Source: Hirsutella rhossiliensis (Eukaryota; Ascomycota; Sordariomycetes; Hypocreales; Ophiocordycipitaceae). From it: 64,000 bases of DNA. Position 1 is the first letter of the stretch, and the number at the start of each line of letters is the position of its first letter. The position numbers were made by a program, and so were the translations under genes. The notes under the pieces were generated by a model. It was not told the DNA's origin. It searched no databases and worked only from the letters and a program-made list of their open reading frames with translations. The stretch spans positions 434,001 through 498,000 of the forward strand of contig NW_025408668.1 of the NCBI RefSeq assembly GCF_020360975.1, in the 5' to 3' direction. Positions 28,621 through 39,759 of this stretch are shown here, one piece after another.

Positions 28621-30930
28621 AGGGATTTCCCGGTGATCTGCCGGATCGGATGATTCGCCGGATTTTGGTTCCCTTGCATTCCGGTGAAGATTTGAGTGAA
28701 ACTCCACGAAAATAATATGAAACAATCTCACATTAAAGCAGAAGCAAGAAAGATGCCTAGCAATTCCATTCAATCTACTTCGCAGTCATCAAGCCACCGT
28801 GGCCGCTTCCTGTGGCGTCCCGATCGCGCAAGTCCCCGCATTGCGACTACCATCTCCTGGTCGCGCTCGACAGCCAATGATGGCTTTTGGGACGTGAGGA
28901 AGTGGTCAATGCCGGCTTTGGATCTTTACGCAACTTAATGTTTGGCGATTTTGAGTGTTCCGGAGCTGTCGTCGGTTCTGGTGGAGCCGAAATGGCGACG
29001 ACAATCTCGTCTCGAACGCCCGGACTCTTCTCGCGAGTCTGTGGAGCAACAGAGGGTCCGGATCCCATTTCCGACATTTTTTTCTGGTTCTTTCGCTTGA
29101 GCTCTTTCCGTATCTGCCTGTTTTCTCCCGCTCTTGTTGTCTGGCTTCCTTTGCCTGACGTCTTTGCTCAGTTTTTGCCTCCCGCTGCCTTCTCTTCTCC
29201 AGAGCGAGAACTTTGAGGTTTGCCGCCTTTTGCTGTCGCTCAAACCTTTGTCGTTCTTTCTCCAAGGCCTCTTCTTGCTTCTGAGTCTCCATGGCTGCTT
29301 TCTTCAAGCGCGCTTGGGCCACTTTTGCAGGGCTAAATACCTGCGCCGAGTTAGGATCTACACGATCGAAAAGGTAATCCTTCAGAGCTTTACCGCGCAT
29401 TCTGCGCTGCTTTTCGTGAAAGATAGTCTCCCGAAGTCCCTGATTCTCATATCGAAGCAATTCGTTCTGAGATTGGAGACTTTCGAGAGTACTTTGAGCT
29501 TCCGACTGTCTCGGCTAGCGTTTTTGAGGATCCATCGACTACCTTGTCGACAAGTCGGCGCAAATCCCGAGCAGTGGGCTGCTGCAGGGCGAGCGAGTCA
29601 ACGGAGCTGTCGCCAGACTCAGACTCATCTTCTGTTTTCTCCGCGATCTGCGACAAAACGACTTCAGGGTCAAATGGGAGGAGTCCGGTCCGTTTCAACC
29701 ACTTGCGATGTTCTCCGCCGAGAAAGATGACCCGAATGCGTTCCAAAATAACGACCAGAACTCGCGTTTCGATAGCCCGATGAGTCCCTGTGTCTTTGCA
29801 GTCCACTGGATGAGCTGGTTGGTGTATGCGGTCGAAAGAGGGCCAAAGGACACATCAAGGGGCTGCAGCCTGTGCGTGGAATGCGGCGGAAACACGGCAA
29901 CGATTATCCGATGCTGGTCACACCACTCCAGGAAGTCCATATTGACATGACTAGAGTGTCCGTCGGTAATCAGGAGGCGGTAATCCCGGCCGTTTCGCGC
30001 CTTTTCTTTCGTGAACCGGTCGAAAACACCAATGAGCCATTCCTTTCCAAGTTCATGGTTCGTCCAACCCGTTTCTGAGGTTGTGAAAACGCCGCTTGGT
30101 GCTCCGGATCAAACTCCGTGAGCCAGGAGTCCTGAACTTGCCCTGGCTTGCCTTGGTAGATGAGAAACGGGGGTAGCGCGGTCAGGTCTTGACAGACACA
30201 TGCCAGGAACGTGATCCATGATCTGTTGCCATCCTGCGCAGCACCGATCAATTTTCCTTGCTTCTTGGCACGAACAGAGAATACTCTCTTGGTACGATTG
30301 ATGACGCCGAGGAGAAAGCCCTTTTCGTCCACATTATACGTGTTGCAAGGCAGGATGTCGTATTTCTCGATTTTCTCGCCAATCTTGTACGATCAGCAAT
30401 GAAGGGATGGACTTGGGCACCTACTTACAAGCTCATAGTAGGCTCTGTATCTAGAAGCATTGTCTGCTCTCTTTCTTGCGATATCAAAACCGTCGAACCA
30501 AGTGCAACCGAGCTCATCGCTGTTACGTCGGACGAAGCTATACGGCCAGTCCTTTCCGACCTCAATTTTGGCGATATCCTGGGCAAAACTTTTGATCATC
30601 GGCAGCGTAGGCGGAATCCCACGTGATGAAAGCTTGCGAATATACGCAACAAGATCCCTTTCTTGCTGTTTTGAGAGACGTGACTTATACAAACTGTCGG
30701 CATCCCGTCTTGACCTCTGTTTGCCTTGGTGTCGCCGTCGCAGGGTAGTCTCGTCGCAATTGAACTGACGCGCAGTCTTGGCATAGTTAACAGTGTCACA
30801 CAGCTTCAGAAACTCAAGCGCTTCATCAATCGGGGCCATGGTGGTGGAGAAATTCAGGATTGAAGTGGAGACGTGAACTGGCGGTGAATCCGGCGAATCG
30901 CCCGATCCGGCAGATCACCGGGAAATCCCT
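28621..30930 (-). mobile_element. pogo/Fot-type transposon P1
   Basis: Terminal inverted repeats of about 45 bp begin AGGGATTTCCCGGTGATCTG and are flanked by TA (28619-28620, 30931-30932). At 2310 bp it carries one - strand transposase gene with a short intron. It has the same terminal repeats as P3, P4 and P5 but a longer, distinct interior. Confidence 0.92.
28906..30839 (-). pseudogene. P1 pogo transposase with CENP-B-type DNA-binding region
   Basis: The start MAPIDEALEFLKLCDTVNYA leads into a psq/CENP-B helix-turn-helix (KTARQFNCDETTLRRRHQGK) and a second DNA-binding part (SRGIPPTLPMIKSFAQDIA). A canonical 45-bp intron (30384-30428) joins YYEL to IGEKIEKYD. The DDE core has NVDEKGFLLG, then NMDFLEWCDQHRIIVAVFPPHSTHRLQPLDVSFGPL (landmarks only: FLEWCDQHR, HRLQPLD). 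The C-terminal tail (28906-29460) is a charged coiled coil. Frames change at about 29960 and 29470, so the copy is broken as read. Confidence 0.85.
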
Positions 30931-30932
30931 TA

Positions 30933-31279
30933 TGTAAGCCCAGGCGGAAGATAGTCGGGCCGCCCCCTGACCTGTACTCTCCTTTTCTATTGCATGTGGC
31001 AAACTGTCGCACAGAGAGCCAGCCTCATATAGCATACCATCTGCGCTCAGAGTAGTTGTCCGCGGAAGCGATGCTATAATCCGCATATTAAGGTCGAGCG
31101 CCTGCATGCGTGGTGCTTGGACCCCATTGAGGCCAAAGCTCAAACGCAGGCTGCATTAAACCTCGCAGGCGGCCTCGGTTACAAGGGTTCTGCACCACAA
31201 AGCAGGAGTTTCCTTTCCTTTGTGTATAAAGAGCTGCTCACTGTCGTGCACTACAGCTAGCTCTTCAGATAATTCCAAT
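30933..31279. other. Spacer, nothing recognised
   Basis: No gene, inverted terminal repeat or tandem repeat that I can support. Confidence 0.4.
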
Positions 31280-33179
31280 ATGGGGCTTACTGAATTCCCT
31301 GACGATTGCCTTCCTCCTGAGGGCCAATTCGACTCGCGAGAGTCTCTTCTTGCCTCAATTAATGCGTGGGCGGCTCCAAGAGGCTATGCCTTCACCACAG
31401 GCAAGTCCACGAGACCCGCGGTCCGGAAGACGCACAGTCATATTTGCCTGCGATCGTGGAGGTAGACTTGGGGCTCATACAAGCAAGGACCAGAAGCCAG
31501 CTGATCGGCAACGGTCTACAAGCTCCCGTATCACTGGATGCCAGTTTTCCATCAATGCGAAAGAGAGCCTTGATAAGTCGTACTGGTATGTCAGGCATCG
31601 CCCAGGCGAGGAGAAGTCGGTCCACAACCATGAGCCCAGTCTGCATATTACAGCACATCCAGCTCATCGTGCCTCTCCTCAACTGACCAGTCAGCTATTG
31701 GGAACCTCTCAAGCGCTGGCATAGCACCAAAGGATATCCGGACATATATGCGCCAGAGCTCTCAGACTGCCCAAGGAGCGACACAGCAAGACATATATAA
31801 CTGTATCGCACAGCGCAGACGAGAGCTCCTTGCTGGCCAGAGCACAATGCATGCCCTTGCCAATGAGCTTGACAACGAGGGGTTCCAGAGCCGCATACAG
31901 CTTGATCATGATGGCCGAGTCACAGCAGTCTTATTCGCACACCCAGCGTCTCTAGGATACCTCAACGCATACCCAGAATTACTACTGCTAGACTGCACAT
32001 ACAAGACGAACAAATATAAGATGCCACTGCTCGATATGATCGGCGTTGATGCCTGTCAGCGGTCATTATGTATTGCCTTTGCCTTCCTCAGTGGTGAAGA
32101 CGAAAATGACTATATCTGGGCACTGGACCAACTCCAATCGATATACGAGTTATATGACATTCGCCAGCCATCGGTTATCCTGACAGATCGCTGCCTCGCC
32201 TGCATAAATGCAATTTCCCGGTGCTTTCCTGCGTCCAAGTCTCTGCTTTGCATCTGGCATGCGAATAAGGCGGTGCTTAGCTATTGCAAACCAGCTTTCG
32301 ACCGTGACGATGAGGACTCTAATAGTGATGAGAGGTGGGCTGAGTTCTTTGGGTATTGGCACTCAATCGGGCTCGAAAGATGAGGAGACATTTGATCAAC
32401 AAGTTGAAGAGCTCGAGAAGCGCTTTGTGCCACGATACGTCAAGGAGGTTAGCTACATACGGGAAACCTGGTTGGACCCGTATAAGGAAAAGCTCGTCAA
32501 GGCCTGGGTCGATCAATATGCTCACTTCGGCAATGTGGCTACTTCCCGGGTGGAAGGCATCCACGCATTATTGAAGAGTCACCTTAAGAAGTCAACATTA
32601 GACCTCTTCGAGGCAACGAGGGCAATCAAGCAAGCTCTCCTCAACCAACTGGCCGAGCTACAAGCCAACCAAGCCAGGCAGCATATACGGATGCCAATTG
32701 AGCTCTCTGGAACCGTATATAGCACGGTACGTGGCTGGGTATCACACGAAGCCTTGCGACAGGTTGCAAAGCAACACAAGCGCCTCAACGAGAAAAACAC
32801 CCCATCTTGCACAGGCAGCTTCACCAAGTCTCGCGGTCTCCTTGTGCGCACGCATTACAGTCTCTCATAGTGGAAGATCTGCCCTCCGGCTACAACATTT
32901 TCATACACATTGGCGCCTTCGACGGGATAACAAAGAGATTGGTCAGGTCCTCATAGAGCCTCGTCGGCGACTAGACCAACTTGTCGCCGCATCAAGGATA
33001 TCACAGTCATCCACACAGCGCGAGCCAAGTGCATTTGAAGCCATAGAGTCAGCTCTACGGCCAAAGGCGCCGCCTACATGCAGCAAATGCCACCAGCAAG
33101 GGCACATCATGACATCTCGCAATTGTCCTTTACGCTATAGCGACATACTGCAGCGGGCAGAGGCACGGGCGGCACAGAG

Positions 33180-33380
33180 CCACAGACTGCAGAGACTGCA
33201 GCAATTGCAGGGACTGCACAGACTGCACAGAATGTACAGACGGTAGCAGTTCCAGAGACTGCGCAGACTGCAGCAGTCATGGAGAAAATGACAGTTGCAG
33301 TCACTACGGTCTCTACAGTCTCTACAGCAATTGCAGAGACTACAGAGACTACAGAGACTACAGAGACTACAGAGAATCTA
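33180..33380 (+). repeat. AGACTGCAG / AGACTACAG microsatellite
   Basis: Imperfect tandem copies of 9-bp units inside the M1c coding region, including GAGACTACA repeated about five times near 33340-33372. Confidence 0.8.
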
Positions 33381-33507
33381 TTATATGATGACCCACGAGC
33401 CATCTATCAGAGGTATGTCAGGGAAAGAGACTCTTGGTATAGAGCACAGCCTCGCGGCAGTCTCAAGACCAACCAGGTATACCGAAAGGCAATGGGCTTG
33501 CCATTGC

Positions 33508-33992
33508 CAGTGTGGTTTTCAATCTGGACCCTTGTCAATCCAATCAATCAATATCGCGGATTGAATTCAATTGAATTGACCACCAGATTGTCAATCCTAA
33601 TCAATCCGCGTGGCGTTCCTCTGCTATCTCTCATTGGCTTGTGCGGGTTACTAGCCCCGTTATCCAGCCAATAAATCAAATTAGGGGGCGGCGCCTCAAA
33701 CGGCGGATTATGGCGTCGCAAGGATTGACGGATTGAACTTCATTCAATCCGAGCGCCGGCAATCCCCATTATCGGCAAATGAGGATCGATAATTGCGCGC
33801 TCGTCTGGAAATTACGGTATCTCATTTTAATTAACTAGTTGTTCCGCCAAAAAAAATGGATTGTTAAATCGGTGGCGCCGCCATGGCAGTTGTGGCACCA
33901 ACTGGATTGACAGGATTGACAATCTTACTGGCCAATTTAATCAATCCGTCAATATCGATTGATCAGGATTGACTGGATCGAAAACCACACTG
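33508..33992. mobile_element. 485-bp hAT-type MITE
   Basis: It starts CAGTGTGGTTTTCAATC and ends GATCGAAAACCACACTG (one mismatch as inverted repeats), flanked by the 8-bp duplication GCCATTGC (33500-33507, 33993-34000). It is AT-rich with many GATTGA/TCAATC strings and has no coding frame, so it must have moved with a transposase from elsewhere. Confidence 0.93.
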
Positions 33993-34004
33993 GCCATTGC
34001 GCTA

Positions 34005-36183
34005 CCATGCCCCACCCCCCTTTCGGTAACACCCACCTTTCGGTAGCGCATTAGAAAATATCCCCACCAAAAACCATCAATTTCACTTACACCGATTCCA
34101 GCCAGCTTTGAAGATATTCACAAGCCGTCACTTGGAGTAGATAGAGGATTGATTGAATTCTACTTTTCGATGGTTGAATGTTTGTACAGGGTCTGTGGCC
34201 TGTGCGTACCTTGCACGCGAAATTACCATCCAACCCCTAATCTCCTTCCGCCTCCTGACGATGATTCTTCTCGTTATTCCTCTACCACATGGCCAAAATG
34301 ACCTTAAAGCGGCCTCAGTATTTATACGGAGGATACTATGGCTAATGCGATAATTGATGTCACAAAAAACGGCTTGTCGCAGTACCGCGCCGCCCAAAAG
34401 TATGACATACCTCAGCAGTCTATTTCCGACAGACTCAAAGGCCAGGTAGCCCTGGCTGATCAGATCCAGCCTCGTCAACTATTGAGTAAGTCTCAGGAAG
34501 CTCGCTTGGTTTCCTGGATCCTCCGCCAAGAGTCTCTCGGCTATGCTCCCTCCCACAGTCAGATCCGCGCATGTGTGGAGGCTCTTATGAAGCAACTGAA
34601 CAACGACCGGACAGTGGGGCGCAACTGGGTCTCCAAATTCATCAATCGCCATCCGGACATCAAGAACAAGCGTGGGAGACGTCAGGAAGCTAACCGATTT
34701 AATGCTTTTACGCCTCGGGCGGTTCACTGGTTCTTCGATATCAGGGAAAAGGAGTATGGATGGATTAAACCAGAAAATACCGTGAATGTTGACGAAGGCG
34801 GTATTATGTCTGGCTTTGGTGAGTATTTGGCTTGTCTTTCATTACTTTTACTAACCAGACTCTTTTTGCCAGGTTTGGATAGTCTTGTGGTTGGGAGTGC
34901 AGACCCAAAACGGAAGGCCCTTCTGAAAGGGCCACAGTCCCGCAACTGGACCTCATTTATTGAAGCTATCACCGCGGACGGCCGTGCTCTTACCCCTGGC
35001 ATTATTTTTAAGGGCAAAGAACTTCAGAAACAGTGGTTCTTGACGGAATTCGGCAAAATAGCCGACTGGCATTACATAACGTCGCCCAACGGGTGGACGG
35101 ACAACCACATTGCTATTGAGTGGCTTGAGAGGGTCTATTTGCCTCAGACGCGGCCAGCCGATGCCTCAGACGCTAGACTGGTTATATTAGATGGACATGG
35201 AAGTCATGCAACGGTGCGTTCCTTTATCCACCTCGGTAGGAATGACTGTTAACCGGGACCAGGATGCATGGATGGCCACATGCTTTTTGAACAACGTTTA
35301 TTGCTGTTACCTTCCTGCCCACTGCTCTCATGGCCTCCAGCCGTTAGATAACGGTGTATTCAATGCCTCCAAGGCAGCTTATCGGAAAGAACTTCAGAAA
35401 TTAACCTGTTTGACCGATTCTGCGCCTGTTGATAAGGTCAATTTTATACGGGCATATGCTAAAGCGCGCGAGGTTGCAATGACCGCAAAGAATATATTGG
35501 CCGGCTGGAGGGTCACTGGGAATTGGCCGATCTCACGATTCAAGGCATTGCGGCATCCAGAAATTCACGCAGACATTGTAGAGACGTCTCCAAAGTCTGC
35601 GCCATTTTGGGTTCTGATGATACACCAAGAAACAGCCGCCAGATTCGCGATTTCGGAAAGAACAAGACTCCTGGCACCCGGAGACGATATGCCGTGATAG
35701 CTAGAGGCTTTGAAGCCCAAGAACAGACGCTTGCTGAGCACAGCAACAGAATCGCGAAGCTAGAGGAAGAAGTGGCCCGGCTGCAGAGAGGAGAGCAATT
35801 CCGAACCCGAACAGACGGTTCATGACTCTCAGTGAAGCTTTGGTGGCCGAGGACGCCATTCCCCAAATTAGAAGCCAAGAAATACCCGTTGTGCTGAATT
35901 CTGATACAGAGGAGGAGGAGGTCTCGGAGGTGGAGACAGCTTCAGTGATCGAAGTCAAGGTGGCACCCGAAGCCCTTCCAGTCACCACCAGATCCGGGCG
36001 AATGGTAAAAAAGCGCCGGTACATATAGGAGCGTCCATTTCTCTACAGAATGATATATTTTTGGTGTTTATAATGTTAAGTTCTGATCATATTTCATGTA
36101 GTTCAAATGGTAGACTTTTGGTGGAGAATTTTTCAATTGCGCTACCGAAAGGTGGGTGTTACCGAAAGGGGGGTGGGGCATGG
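34005..36183 (+). mobile_element. pogo-type transposon P2
   Basis: Terminal inverted repeats begin CCATGCCCCACCCCCCTTTC, contain two CTTTCGGTA blocks, and are flanked by TA (34003-34004, 36184-36185). The 2179-bp element holds one + strand transposase gene with two introns. It is a separate family from P1/P3/P4/P5. A remnant of this family lies at 12627-13491. Confidence 0.93.
34338..36028 (+). CDS. P2 pogo-like transposase, two introns, late frame breaks
   Basis: ATG at 34338 starts MANAIIDVTKNGLSQYRAAQ, a psq helix-turn-helix, followed by a CENP-B-type second domain ending NWVSKFINRHPDIKNKRGR. The DDE core shows VNVDEGGIMSGFG, LVILDGHGSHAT and HCSHGLQPLDNGVF. Two canonical introns (34819-34872 with CTAAC branch site; 35214-35262) join GFG|LDSLVVG and GSHAT|DAWMATC. 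The C-terminal coiled coil (AEHSNRIAKLEEEVARLQRG) needs a frame change near 35610, and the last part (MTLSEALVAEDAIPQ to 36028) needs another near 35815. The catalytic part is intact, so this is the best-preserved transposase in the window. Confidence 0.82.
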
Positions 36184-36464
36184 TACAGCAAGACTGAATA
36201 TGACTGGTGCCTCGACTGGAAGCAAATGTCAAGGAGCTGCGGCTCGAGGCAATGGACCAAGGTAGAGATGATGGCATACCTTGATTGGGATAAGGCAGAA
36301 GAAGAGCGATTAGATGCCCGGGTGGCCGAGGAAATTCAGGTGCAGCCTTTCTCACGAGAAAGAGGTACTGCAGGTATATGGGCTGACTGCGAGAGACTCA
36401 GAGGAACAGCAGGCATTTTATTCACATATATAAGTGGTGATGATGCCGGCGATGCGAAAATGTG

Positions 36465-36736
36465 AGGCAGATCGTGAGATCACCGACATGCACCGGCGTG
36501 TAGCACTGTAGCTGGCCAATTTTTGGCGGTGAACTTCCCGCGCACCTCTCTTGCCACGCAACAGCGGCGCCCTTTGCGTCACGTCAATCTACCAAATAGG
36601 AAGGCTATGGGTTCGAACCCTAAGGGATATCCTCCTTTGCAATTAATTGAAGCTATATGTATGCAGCAAGCATGCTGTATCGGTGAGGCCGACTGCGAGC
36701 GCAGTTGGCGGCGGCCCAAATGGCCTGCCAGGCTTA
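36465..36736. other. Spacer between M1c and P3
   Basis: No gene. A lone B-box-like GGTTCGAACCC (about 36608) has no convincing A box or acceptor arm around it. Confidence 0.35.
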
Positions 36737-38808
36737 AGGGATTTTCCGATGATCTGCCGGATCTGGTGATCTGCCGGATTGCGGCGACTTCGCACGCTCA
36801 ACATCAATCGACAATAGCTCAACAACAACGGTGCCAATTGACGTATCCTTTGATTTCCTGAATCATGAGAAGCAGTGAAAGTCTGGCATATATTTAGAAC
36901 TTTTATCTAGGCGGCGATGCGCTGCGGTGCTGACATCAAACCAAGCAACGGCCAAAATAGGATGCCGACAGATTGTGTAAGTCATTTCAGCCAACACAGC
37001 AAAAACAGAACATTATTGGCTTTCATCGTAGGCTTTAATCATGTGGGATTATCCCCATTCTATCCATAGTGCAGAACTTGGCTCAGGATACTGCCAAAAA
37101 TGGGGGTTGGAAGGGCGAGCTGGATAACTTCATTCTACGCACCCGTAATGAGCCAGATTGAACGTGATTCGACGGTACAAGCATCTTCTGAAAAGAACCT
37201 ATCTATGCATCTGAATGTAAGGTTTATTTTTAGGGCCCAATTATCTATACACCTCCTTTTATTAACTGTACACCAAAAAGTGGATCAACTGTGGCTGGGT
37301 CAGGCGCAGTGCCGATGCCGCTAATTTTGGTGCGCCCATTCCCGGCCGGCCAGCTGGCCAGTTCGTGATGCTTGCGTAACAACATCCTGTAACCGTAACT
37401 ATCAGCAATACCATCAAAACTGAAGCTATTCGCACCGCGTTTTCTGCCCTTACGAGCCCGAATCATGGAGTCGCTTACGAAGACACTATTCCCGACCTTC
37501 CAGGCCGCGATGGAAGCCGCCGATACCGTTGCTGAGGCTGAGGCTACGCCCTACACATTCGAACATCGAAGCGGGATAACGCTGGCCAACGCAAGTCTGC
37601 ACTTGTTCGTTGTATCAAGGCCGGCCCCTACGAAAATCGGAAGGATAAAGCTGCTCATATCTCTCGTCGTCGCCTCAATACAGCAACCCAGAAAACAGAC
37701 TGTGAATTTCGCCTCTCGTTGAAGGAAAAACGCGGTTACTGGACTATCTCTTATCTTCACGATGTTCACAATCATCGCCTTGTTGATGACCCGATGGTCT
37801 TTCCGAAGTACCGGGCGCTTGTTATCCAGAAGTATCGCGACGACATTATCCGGAAGTTTAATAACAATACCCGGCCGACCGATATTGCTGGCGAGCTTCG
37901 TGACCTGGTTCACGACGATCCTCGTTTAGCCGGTATCACGGCTCAAGACGTGAGTAACGCCTTGGCTAGGCACCGTCAGGAAGAACTAGCTGGCCGTACG
38001 CCTCTTCAGTTTCTCTACGACCGGCTAGATAAGTCCGACTTCTTTCATCGAGATAGTCGTGATCCCCAGGGCCGGCTAACTGGGCTATTTCTCGCGCCTC
38101 GTGCTACCTTCCATCGATGGCGTCAGCATCACGATGTCCTCGTCCTCGACTGTACCTACAAGACGAACCGATTCAATATGCCGTTATTGAATATCTGCGC
38201 GGCCACTCGAGATAACAAAACGTTCTCTATTGCCTCTATCTTCTTGAACGGCGAGACCGAGTCCCATTACTATTGGGCTATCTCGTTGCTGCTAGTCCTT
38301 TGCGAGAAGGAGTCGATCCCATTTCCAGGGTCACTGTCACGGACCGAGATACTGCGTTGCTTAAGGCGTTAGATAGCTTTCGCGAGCTTCAAAACAGTAC
38401 TAACCTTCTCTGCACGTGGCATATTAACCAGAATGTCGTTGCGAAATGCAAGCAATTTTTCCTAAGGCATCAAAAATCGGCAATCGAGTCGTACGGGCCC
38501 CGGCATTCCAAGCGTTTCTACAAGAGTGGAACGAGATCGTCAAGTCACAAGATGTGAATAGCTTCAACGAACGTTTACGCCAATTTGAGACACCAGGCCG
38601 CCACCCGCTTGCAGCTATACAATACTGTTGCAATACGTGGCTAACGCCTTGGAAGGAGAAGTTTGTATCTTGTTTCGTTAATCAATATCGCCACTTCGGG
38701 CGTACAACGACCTCGATCGTCGAGGGACTTCACTCTCATATGAAGAAGTTCCTTTGGTCCTGTACGGGCGATTTGACGACCGTTTTCCAACGATTCGAAC
38801 GCTTCTGG

Positions 38809-39759
38809 CAGACTTGCAAATAGATAAATCAAATCAAATCCGGGGTCCAATTTGATTTGATTTGGATAGCAAAATCATGGATCTGATTTGATTTGATTTG
38901 ATTTGAATCGATTTGGATCTCATTTGGATATCTGGATAGCCCCACTTTTTTTCCACGACAAAATACATTGAGCCGCTCCTATACCTTAAGGTCCGCTTTG
39001 ATAAGGTCCGCTTTGAGGCGGCCTCTCTGAGCTGCGGCCATCTGTCCGGCAAGGCTAAATATTCTCTCCGGCTCTGAAGACATCGCCGGAATGGAAAAGA
39101 GGTCGATTGCCATTCGCGACAGGCGTGGATATTGGCGTCTGCGGAGAAGCCAGTACTGGATGGGATTGTCCACAAGACAATCGCCCGGATCGGTACTGCC
39201 CACCCATTCTGCGTACTCGTCACGCATGGAGGACGGTGAGGGCGCAGGTTGGGCGCCAAGTTTCCTAATTGAGGTCATGAAGTCATCTAGGTCCGTTGTC
39301 TTCCTTGCAGCTGTGGGCTCCTCGGGTATCGTATCTTGCTCGACCGCGAGGGTTCGGTACTCCTCCCATATGCGCCATTGCAGCAGTCAAGTGCAGAGCT
39401 GTCCCATTTTGGCCATCGGCTACAAATATCTCCCCCCGTAATATGGCAGATGCACCCAAAGATATATTTCACGATCAAACGTGTCAGGTAAAACACAAAA
39501 GAAAGCTTGGTGACACGGCCTGGAAAAGCAACTGCCCGTAATTAGCGACCACTCTAGGCCAGGCAGGGCTGGCTCCCAAAACTATTGGCCCAGGTCGCCA
39601 TTGTGGGGCGTATCCAAATAATCAGATATCCAAATAAATTTGGGTGTTGCGATTTGATTTGATTTGATTCAGCGCAGGGGCAATTTGATTTGATTTGATT
39701 TGGATTAATTTGATTTAATTTGATTTGATTTGATTATGATTTATCTATTTGCAAGTCTG
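38809..39759. mobile_element. 951-bp hAT derivative H2 nested in M2
   Basis: Terminal inverted repeats CAGACTTGCAAATAGATAAA are flanked by the 8-bp duplication GCTTCTGG (38801-38808, 39760-39767). Subterminal regions are filled with GATTTGATTT repeats on both sides. Only the 3' end of a transposase gene remains, so it is an internally deleted, non-autonomous copy. Confidence 0.93.
38979..39278 (-). pseudogene. hATC dimerisation domain remnant in H2
   Basis: A 99-codon frame reads NPIQYWLLRRRQYPRLSRMA, then DLFSIPAMSSEPERIFSLAG and a basic end, the conserved C-terminal dimerisation region of hAT transposases. The catalytic part is deleted, so this cannot encode a working enzyme. Confidence 0.85.

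Larger units (their letters stand above)
31280..36464 (+). pseudogene. M1-related MULE transposase (M1c), split by a MITE and by P2
   Basis: ATG at 31280 gives MGLTEFPDDCLPPEGQFDSR, related to the M1 start. Segments follow in changing frames: the FAR1-like region (HNHEPSLHITAHPAH), the catalytic core (LLLDCTYKTNKYKMPLLDMI; VILTDRCLACINA; LCIWHANK), NVATSRVEGIHALLKS with no intron here, a SWIM region, and a zinc knuckle CSKCHQQGHIMTSRNC. A Gln/Leu/Thr-rich microsatellite stretch (33180-33380) precedes RAMGLP. Removing the MITE and P2 joins KAMGLPLR to YSKTEYDWC, ending near 36464. At least four frame breaks are present and no terminal repeats were found, so this is an old copy. Confidence 0.8.

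Noticed and set aside
36600..36640. tRNA gene around GGTTCGAACCC
   Set aside because: Only the B box is present; no A box at tRNA spacing and no acceptor stem.
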